Shown: positions 56,546-64,000 of the stretch, in pieces | Layout of the letters: each line of letters opens with the position of its first letter | Position numbering within the stretch: position 1 is the stretch's first letter | From: Charina bottae | Taxonomy: Eukaryota > Chordata > Lepidosauria > Squamata > Charinaidae | Direction: 5' to 3' | DNA: 64,000 nt | Assembly: GCA_023362775.1 (NCBI GenBank) | Contig: JALMGJ010000004.1 | Location: 50,240,298-50,304,297 of the forward strand | The notes under the pieces: model-generated | Seen by the model: only the letters and a program-made list of their open reading frames with translations | Told to the model about the DNA's origin: nothing | Database searches by the model: none | Position numbers and translations under genes: made by a program

Positions 56546-58065
56546 GCGTGTGTGCACACAGAAGCTTATGTACTGTCAACTTGTTATACTGCCAATTCGG
56601 AAATCTCTCAGAAGTTAATAATAAAAATATTAAAAAAAACAAATTAAAACTGAAACAATCAACAATTAAAAGCCTGTTTTAAAATATATTTATTTTAGAA
56701 CTCTTTTAACCCCTCCCCACCTATGTTTATCCCCTTAGTTTGGTGGTGAGTACATTCCAGAGACCCAGGACAAATTGCAGAGTAGGCTCAGTGCTAGGAA
56801 GTTGCAACATGAGCCTGTAGGAACTGCAGACAAACTTCCTCTGATACTCTTAACAACCTGTTTTAATGTACACTTTCATTATATCTTTTCCTTATCTTGT
56901 TTTTCTTCTGCTGCTTCTTGAAATGCTGACAGTATGTTACGGACTTTATTACGATTTTGCTAGTTATATCTTACAAGTTAGAAAATGGACAACCTAATTG
57001 CTGATTTGGACTATTTGCTTCATGAAGATTTTTTGATGTTCAGGAAATAGTTATGAGAAGCGGGCTATATTATTTCAGACGTATGTGAAAGTGTTTGTAT
57101 TGACTTGGTCTGAATTGCAGTAAATGCAGTATTTCAATATTTAACATAACCTAAAAATCCAGTAAGCTAAGATTTAAAAGGAAGATTAATATTTTGTTCC
57201 TAGAATTACAGCTAATCTGTCTTCTAGTTTTCATGTCCATTTCCACTCACAAAGGCAATGGAAGCTGGAAATTTATGCATGGATGTCTTATTCACACAAA
57301 TCAAATACTGACTACATTGATCGGCCACATGGTTGTAACCCCCTTTAAAAAAAAAGCCTGCATATTTCAAGCTTCCATTTTCCACACATTGACCATGAAG
57401 AAAAATGATTTCTGTGAATGAACAACAATATGCCTGGAAAGGGGACATATTTATTATCCTTAGATATATTTTGCCATTTTTTCCATATGAGCCAGTAGTC
57501 ACAAGAGGTACTGTAGATACTTCATTTGAAATTTATACATTCTATCTGAAAACACAAGAATTAGAAATAATAATTTCTGGCACTGATACTACGATAATGT
57601 AACAAATTGTTGGAAGCTGCTTTGTCTGTTTAAAAAGGATTTGATATCTTATACTGAAAAGTTAATGGTATACAGTACTTCAAGATTTGGTTACTCTTCC
57701 AAGAACTCTGAGAAGAATTCTGCCTTTGTGCCCTAAAGAGGATGCTGTTGTTTCCTTTACAGAAGACAATGATGAAGCAAGCTAGAGAGGGAACAGACTC
57801 TGAGGCAAAAAACAGTGCAACATTCAAAGTCCTCTCTTCTCCCTCCCCAAAGTTATAGACTACTGCACCAAATTAAATGAACCCTTTAATACAAGAATGT
57901 GCTCCTACATTCCACATGCTGAGATATTTTTATCACAGGGGGTGAGGAATGTGTTTTCTTTCTCTTTAACATCTTGGTGTGAGAAAAGGAGTATATTTCT
58001 CAGTTTTTGTAAAGATGAGTGCCAGGAATTCCTGTGTGATGTTGAAGGAAGACATTGTGCTCTAG
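56546..58065 (+). other. SHROOM2 intron 1, nothing recognised
   Basis: AT-rich DNA without an exon or identifiable repeat. Confidence 0.4.
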
Positions 58066-58195
58066 CTCAATCCTCCAGACATGTCGATGAAGATTCTCAG
58101 TCATCCAGGTGGAATTGTCTGTAGGTTGAGTCATGGCAACTGGATTTCTTTCTTTTGGTTGAAATGTTTCGCTGCTTTTTCTTATGGCTTTTTCT
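58066..58195 (-). repeat. Interspersed repeat fragment with GCAGCGAAAC motif
   Basis: On the minus strand it reads AGCAGCGAAACATTTCAACC, later CCTGGATGACTGAGAATCTT. I know this as a repeat seen across fish and reptile genomes, but I cannot assign its family with confidence; a Penelope-like or other retroelement end is possible. Confidence 0.4.
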
Positions 58196-58621
58196 TAATT
58201 CAATTAAATTGGCACTTTTTTTCAAAGACAAGCTGCATTTCTCCTGTCTTGTAAAAAGTTGGATTTTTCTACTGACCTATTAATTGTTTTTCAAGTACTT
58301 ATTGAATTGTCCTATAACTTTCGAGGCTCATTGTGTTGAGATTATCTTAATTGCATCGCCTTGGTGAATTCAGTATGGTATCTTCCTAGGGAAATAAGTC
58401 TAGTCTTCTAACCTAAAAAAATGAAAGGATCACTCTTTGATGGGGGTGGCCAACTCCTAAACTCTGTTTAAGTGATGGTATCATGTGTAGATTTCAACAT
58501 ACAAAGAGAAGTGAGCAGCTGAGTCACACTGATGTTATTAAAGAGGCATACTGTAGTTCACAAGAACTGAAATCTGATATGAATGACCAGCTGTTTACTG
58601 ATGTCAGAGCACACCTTAGAG

Positions 58622-59015
58622 CAGAGCTTTCCAAACTTTTCATGTTGGTGACACACTTTTTAGACATGCATCATTTTGCGACACACTCTTACAGCAGGGC
58701 ATCATTTTGCGACACACTCTTACAGCAGGGCACAAGGCAGGCACCAGGACCTGCGCAGAATCACAGCAGGTTTGGAGGCAGCCAGGCACAAGGCAGTCAC
58801 TAGGACCTGCGTGGAATCCTGGCAGGGCAGGTTTGGAGGCAGCCAGGCACAAGGCAGTCACTAGGACCTGCGTGGAATCCTGGCAGGGCAGGTTTGGAGG
58901 CAGCCAGGCACAAGGCAGGCACTAGGACCTGCGCGGAATCCTGGCAGTGCTCGGAGGCAGCAGCAGCCGCGACACACCCAGACACTGCAGCCGACACACA
59001 GTTTGGAAAGCTCTG
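58622..59015 (-). mobile_element. Non-autonomous hAT element with expanded internal minisatellite
   Basis: The longest family member (394 bp). Starts CAGAGCTTTCCAAACTTTTC, ends ACAGTTTGGAAAGCTCTG; exact 8-bp duplications CCTTAGAG (58614-58621, 59016-59023). The interior has about four tandem units of 56-61 bp beginning CACAAGGCAG near 58730; two 61-bp units are practically identical. Frames through it are repeat artefacts. Confidence 0.94.
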
Positions 59016-59049
59016 CCTTAGAGAGAAGAGGATCTACTCACTGTTGTAG

Positions 59050-60010
59050 TTGGTTGCTACAAATGGAATTATTTCTTCATCTATAAAGATATTTCATGAA
59101 ACTTGTCAAGGATATTATTTATTTCTTCTCATAATTTATTTAATATTGGTACCATGAGGTTTCCTCACTACACAAATGGGAAGTATTTCGAGTTGAACTA
59201 TAGCTGGGTTGAACACAAATTACTTTTATATACTGATAATATTTTTACTACTTATTTATGATCTGACTTCGGACAAAAGTTTGATAAATTTTCAAATTCC
59301 TCAGTTAACTGGAGTAAGTTTCATATGCTTCCATTAAGCTGTGAAGTTTCTATAGAAATTTATTTAAAAATGCAGTTCAACATATTTAAACTCTTTTAAA
59401 TATCTGGAAATAATTATTCCAAGGAAAATTTATCTGTGGATGTAATTGCTTATCCATGATTAACATTGATATGAATAGATTGTTTAAAAATATTCCATGG
59501 AGTTTATGGAGCAAAATAATTGTGGTAAAATCAATGCTACTTCATGATTAACATAGTTACTTATAGGTGTCTAAATAGAACGATTACTAAAAATATTCTA
59601 AGCACATTGATAAGATCGGCCGTTGGCTTGGCTTCATTTTTAGGAATAATTTATTGCACCTCATTACAGGCTGCAATATTGGAATTCGTAAGATTTTCTG
59701 ACAGAAACATAACTTTGACCCCTGTTCACATGATAAACTTTCATTCTGAGATCATTCTAGTCTGAAAATTGCAGACAAATCCTCTTCTGGGAAGTCATGG
59801 GCAAATAAAGGCATTAAGGGCATCAGCTTCATGCTAATCAAAGCTTTAAACACTTGATTTCATAATTCTGTCCAGAAGTGTTTGAAAATTCCTGATTTAT
59901 TCTCAATATCAGTATATGTGTTGAATGATTTTAAATATGCAGTATTTTTTCAAATAAACAAGGTAGATGTTATTTGTAAGAAATCTGGACTAAAATGTTG
60001 GAATATACCA
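59050..60010 (+). pseudogene. Decayed L1 ORF2 fragment (RT C-terminal half)
   Basis: Pieces such as HKLLLYTDNIFTTYL (catalytic YADD box with substitutions), SSVNWSKFHMLPL and FKYLEIIIPRKIYL appear in order in different frames. Then 59544-59765 holds the LSTLIRSAVGLASF stretch, like the C-terminal 'GGLGLP.F..YY.A' region of L1. It is older than the L1 that follows. Confidence 0.65.
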
Positions 60011-60591
60011 TATTAAGAAATAAATGGAGGACTTCCGGTGTAGAGAAATGGCGAGCGGACGCATGGAGAACAGCTTGTCATATTTGTGAAAAGAAACGGA
60101 GAAAAGTTGGCCGATTTCGGGGGCGTTTCAGAGTTGCGGAGAATCCGCTGGGTAGCCAAAATAAGGGCGAACCCTAGAATAACAAAAAGCCTGCAGCTCC
60201 TGAGCAGCAGCAGCGAAAAAGCAAGCTGCAATCAAGACACTTTCACTTTCTCAGCCAGCAGACGATCGTCAGTGAAAGTTAGCTGAGAAGCCGGGTGAGC
60301 GACTGCCTTCGTTATTTCCCGTTTGGGATAGCTGCTGTTTCTTCTACACTTTTCAAATACTTCAAACTCAAACTAATTTATCTCAAATTAACAAAAACTT
60401 TCTCATCAAGAACCCTTTGTTTGAAAGTCCAAAGAAAGCGGCTGAGACGTAGAAGTTTGCTGTCAAAGTAGGTAAAAGTGACTATTGATTAATTAATTAT
60501 TTAAAATCGCCATCTTTGACTGTGTTTAAAAATACTAATTAAAGTAAATCTATTGTTCTATACGTGGAGATTTATAATAGAAAGAAAAGAA

Positions 60592-61467
60592 ATGGCTGCA
60601 AAGAAAACACTAAGGAGAAATTCAGACTCATCTGAGGATAAAGGAGAATGGCTAAAGCCACTATTTGAGGATTTTACAAAGAAAGCTATTCAAAGCATTA
60701 CAGCAAATGTGACCTCAATAATTGAAGAAAAAGTACAAGACTTTGAAAAATCACTAGACAGAAAACTAGTCAGTCTGGAACAAAGATTTCAATCAGAAAT
60801 AAAAGAAATGAAAGAAAAAATGAAAACAATGGAAAAACATAATGAAGAGGAATTAGGGAAAATATCTTTATTGGAACTAAAACAAAAAGAGACCTGTTTA
60901 AGAATAAGAGGACTAAAAGAGGGAAAAGAAATAGAAATTAAAAATACAATTACTGAAGCTTTGGCTGACTTGATAGACTGGGAAAAAGAACAATTAGAAG
61001 AAGAAATAGAAACAATGTACAGGGTCAATTCAAGATATGCAAGAGAACACAATACACCAAGAGATTTGGTGATTGAGTTTAGTAGGAAAAAACTGAGAGA
61101 CTTGATTTTACAAACAAGGTTTGATAAAAAAATAAACATAGAAGGGAGAGATATCCAAATGTTCAAAGAAATTCCTGCTGCCATACTGAAAAAAAGAAAA
61201 GAATACTACTTTTTGACAGAAGCCCTGAAAAGGGAAAAAATCACTTATAGATGGGAAACCTTGGAAGGGGTAAATGTATTGTATAAAGCGCAAAGGTTTA
61301 AATTAAACTCAGTGGAAAAAGCAAAAGACTTTCTTAGAAAGCTAGAAAAAGATATTAAATCTTCATCAAGAAAAAGCCCCCCAAAAGAAAAAATAACAGA
61401 AAAATTTAAAATCTTTGCACAGGCAGTGGGATCTCAAGAATTAACAAGTCAATCAGATAATGAATAA
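60592..61467 (+). CDS. L1 ORF1p, RNA-binding chaperone (intact, 291 residues)
   Basis: L1 ORF1p coats L1 RNA as a trimer and acts as a nucleic-acid chaperone during retrotransposition. Residues about 45-105 are highly charged with heptad-like spacing (coiled coil). The RRM begins near TCLRIRGLKE (101-110), and the C-terminal domain includes the RDIQMFKEIPAAILKKRKEY segment, like the conserved 'LF.DFS.ETL.KR' region. MAAKKT at 60592 is taken as the start because the 13 upstream codons in the open frame look like 5' UTR. The frame has no interruption, which suggests a fairly young copy. Codon use is A-rich, as usual for L1. Confidence 0.9.
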   Translation: MAAKKTLRRNSDSSEDKGEWLKPLFEDFTKKAIQSITANVTSIIEEKVQDFEKSLDRKLVSLEQRFQSEIKEMKEKMKTMEKHNEEELGKISLLELKQKETCLRIRGLKEGKEIEIKNTITEALADLIDWEKEQLEEEIETMYRVNSRYAREHNTPRDLVIEFSRKKLRDLILQTRFDKKINIEGRDIQMFKEIPAAILKKRKEYYFLTEALKREKITYRWETLEGVNVLYKAQRFKLNSVEKAKDFLRKLEKDIKSSSRKSPPKEKITEKFKIFAQAVGSQELTSQSDNE

Positions 61468-64000
61468 TATAAGATGTTTTTCCTGGAATGTAAATGGGTT
61501 GAATTCTCCAGTAAAAAGAAATAGAATTTTCCATATTCTTAATAAATACAAACTGGACATAATTTGTTTGCAAGAAACACATATTAGAGATAAAGATGAT
61601 AAATTTTTAAGTAATAAAAAATTAGGAATACAATTTGCAACGATAAATGATAAAAAAAAATGGGATTGTATGTTACATTAAACCAAATCTAAAACCACAA
61701 TTAATAAAAGTAGATGATAAAGGAAGATTTTTTCTAATTGAAATTGAAATTCAAAATACAAAAATAATATTAGTAGGTATCTATGCCCCAAATGTTAATC
61801 AAAACAAATTTTTTAAGACATTGATGAATTGCCTAACAGATCTACCTAATAAAAACTGGATAATGATGGGGGATTGGAATGGCGTTGTTAACCCATTCCT
61901 AGACAGAAAATCTGACAAAAATATTAAAGCTCATCAAGGTAAATTACCTCAGGTTTTTTTTTGATCTTATGAACAACCTAGAAATGGCGGATACCTGGAG
62001 ATATAAGATGGGCAATGCTAAAGACTTTACTTTTTTTTCTAACAGATTCCTCTCTCACTCTAGAATAGATATGATCTGGACTTCAAAAAACTTACTAAAC
62101 AAAATTCAAGATGTTAAAATATTGGCGAGAACAATATCAGACCATAATGCAATACAACTAAACTTAAAACTATGTCCAATACAGTATAGATGGAGACTCA
62201 ACGAATCCATCTTAAAAAATAAAGAATATATAGAACAGAGTAAAATCAAATTAACAGAGTTTTTTGAATTAAATATGAAAGACAATATAAATATTAACAC
62301 CATTTGGGATGCAAGCAAAGCATATATGAGAGGCCATTTTATATCTTTAGGTAGACACCATAAAAAAATGAAATTACAAAAATTTATGAATGTATGTGAA
62401 CAAATTAAAACAAAAGAAATTGAACTGCAAAATAAACCTGGAGATAATGATATAAAAAACCAAATTATTATTCTTCAAAAGCAAATAGAAATATTAACAA
62501 CTGAAGAAATGGAAAAAAACCTGAGGTATATTAAACAAAAAAATTTTCAATGTGCCAATAAAGCGAGTAAATGGTTAGCATTTAAATTAAGAAAAGAAGG
62601 GGGGAAAAATTATAAATAAAATTAAAGATAAAGGGATAGAATTAAATGACAACACCAGTATCAAAAAAGTATTTCATGAATTCTATTCTACATTATATCA
62701 AAACCAACAACGGGATGTTGAAAAGGCGGATAGTTATTTATCAGAAAGTAATTTACAAAAAATATCTAAAGTGCAGCAAGACAGATTAAATGAACCCATA
62801 ACTATCCAAGAGATCTCAAATGCAATTCAAAAACAGAAACCAGGAAAAACCCCAGGTCCAGATGGATTCACAGCAATGTATTATAAAGTGCTTCAAGACC
62901 ATTTATTAATACCATTTAATTTATTATTAAATTCAATAATGACAGGAAATGGAATACCGGAAACATGGACAAATGCCAACATAATATTAATTCCTAAGCC
63001 AGATCAAGACCACACCTCATGTAAAAATTTCAGACCAATCTCTTTATTAAATACAGACTATAAAATTTTTACTAGTATTTTAGCAAATAGATTAAAAGAG
63101 GTTTTACAAGATGTAATAAATATGGATCAATCGGGCTTTTTACCAAAAAGACACATCAAAGACAACATTAGAACCATTATAAATTTAATTGAATATGCCA
63201 AAGTCCATAAAGAAAAACAAATTCTATTGTTGTTTTTAGACGCAGAAAAAGCTTTTGACAATTTAAATTGGGATTTTATGATTAAAATATTAGAAAGATT
63301 GGACTATGGGGATAAATTTATAAAAGCTATTCAAGCTATATATACTCGGCAAACTGCCAAAATAGTAGTAAATGGAGATACTACTCAGGATTGTAATATA
63401 GGTCGGGGCACCAGACAAGGTTGCCCGATCTCACCACTCCTTTTTATCTTGGTATTAGAAGTTCTATTAGAAAATATAAGAAAAGATAATTTAATAGAAG
63501 GTATAAGAATAAAACAGGAAAATTACAAATTAAGAGCTTTCGCTGATGACATGGTTATAACTCTACAAAACCCAGAAATTTCAATTAAACACTTATTAAA
63601 ATAAATCCAAGATTTTGGTGAATTGGCGGGGCTTAAAATAAACAATCATAAAACAAAGATGTTAAATCTGAATATGAATCAAAGCACTATTCAAAATATG
63701 GAACAGATTACGGGATTCGTAAATGTTAAAAAACTAAGATATCTAGGAGTGGATATAGCATCTAATAATTCAAACTTATTCAAAAATAACTATACTAAAT
63801 TATGGACTAATATAAAAAACAATTTAAAACTCTGGAAAAAATCTACATCTATCATTCCTGGGTAGAATCTCAACAATAAAAATGAATATATTACCAAAAA
63901 TTATCATCTTATTTCAAACCATTCCAATTGTTATAACTCAAAAAACTTTTCAAAATTGGCAAAAAGACTTGGCAAAATTTATCTGGCAAGGCAAAAAGCC
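61460..64000 (+). pseudogene. L1 ORF2p, endonuclease and reverse transcriptase (disrupted, incomplete)
   Basis: ORF2p nicks DNA and primes reverse transcription at the target. Endonuclease motifs are visible: FSWNVNGLNSPVKR, QETHI, MMGDWNGVV, SRIDMIWTS and SDHNAI. RT motifs follow: PGKTPGPDGFTAMYY, NFRPISLLNTDYKI, FLDAEKAFDNLNW, GTRQGCPISPLLF and catalytic FADD at 63539-63550. Defects: a frameshift in the A run near 61650, one in the T run near 61955, one near 62600-62610 (G/A run), TAA at 63602-63604, and a one-base shift near 63862. The first three are in homopolymers, so assembly or sequencing error should be considered. The C-terminal part is outside the window. Confidence 0.9.

Larger units (their letters stand above)
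60025..64000 (+). mobile_element. L1 LINE with 5' end, ORF1 and broken ORF2 (runs off the window)
   Basis: The 5' UTR starts near 60025 (GGAGGACTTCCGGTGTAGAG, a typical L1 beginning) and is richer in GC than the rest. ORF1 (60592-61467) is intact. ORF2 starts at 61460, overlapping the end of ORF1 by 8 bases, and is cut by frameshifts and one nonsense codon. Presence of the 5' end is notable because most L1 copies are truncated. The 3' end is outside the window. Confidence 0.93.

Overview
The window is vertebrate nuclear DNA, almost certainly from a squamate reptile. It is AT-rich and dense in interspersed repeats. The repeats are diagnostic: three Sauria-type tRNA SINEs with a BovB-like 3' tail, RTE/BovB LINEs, an L2-like LINE, CR1 remnants, an L1, a Penelope-like palindrome and many non-autonomous hAT elements. 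There is no bacterial-style gene organisation; the coding content is spliced.

Two host genes lie head to head. On the minus strand, eight coding exons between 22293 and 8822 join in frame into a complete GPR143 (ocular albinism type 1, a melanosomal G-protein-coupled receptor) of 392 residues. On the plus strand, at 29048-29272, is the first coding exon of SHROOM2, which carries the start of its PDZ domain and ends in a clean splice donor. The GPR143-SHROOM2 pair is also adjacent and divergent on human Xp22, so the window is a conserved synteny block. Each gene starts in a CpG-rich island (about 21950-22700 and 27650-29270). The GPR143 upstream region carries a TCATGTG M-box, the kind of site bound by MITF. 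No second SHROOM2 exon was found, so 29273-64000 reads as its first intron.

Region by region: 1-8800 is downstream of GPR143 and holds a long pyrimidine microsatellite, one hAT element and a GC-rich block. 8822-22293 is GPR143, with a mariner-like MITE, a Sauria SINE, a possible LTR and three hAT elements in its introns. 22300-29047 is the intergenic interval with LINE, SINE and MITE insertions. 29273-59000 is SHROOM2 intron 1, carrying an L2-like LINE, two separate Ty3/gypsy remnants, a BovB and a related RTE, several SINEs, six members of one hAT family and a Penelope-like inverted insertion. 59050-64000 is a decayed L1 3' half followed by the 5' part of a younger L1 with ORF1 intact and ORF2 broken by a few frameshifts and one stop.

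The strongest non-routine signals are nine members of one non-autonomous hAT family, eight of them with exact 8-bp target duplications, several with minisatellite-like interiors; a 115-bp near-perfect inverted repeat carrying a hammerhead-ribozyme-like core on both strands; and a long open LINE reading frame ending in a classical C2H2 zinc finger.
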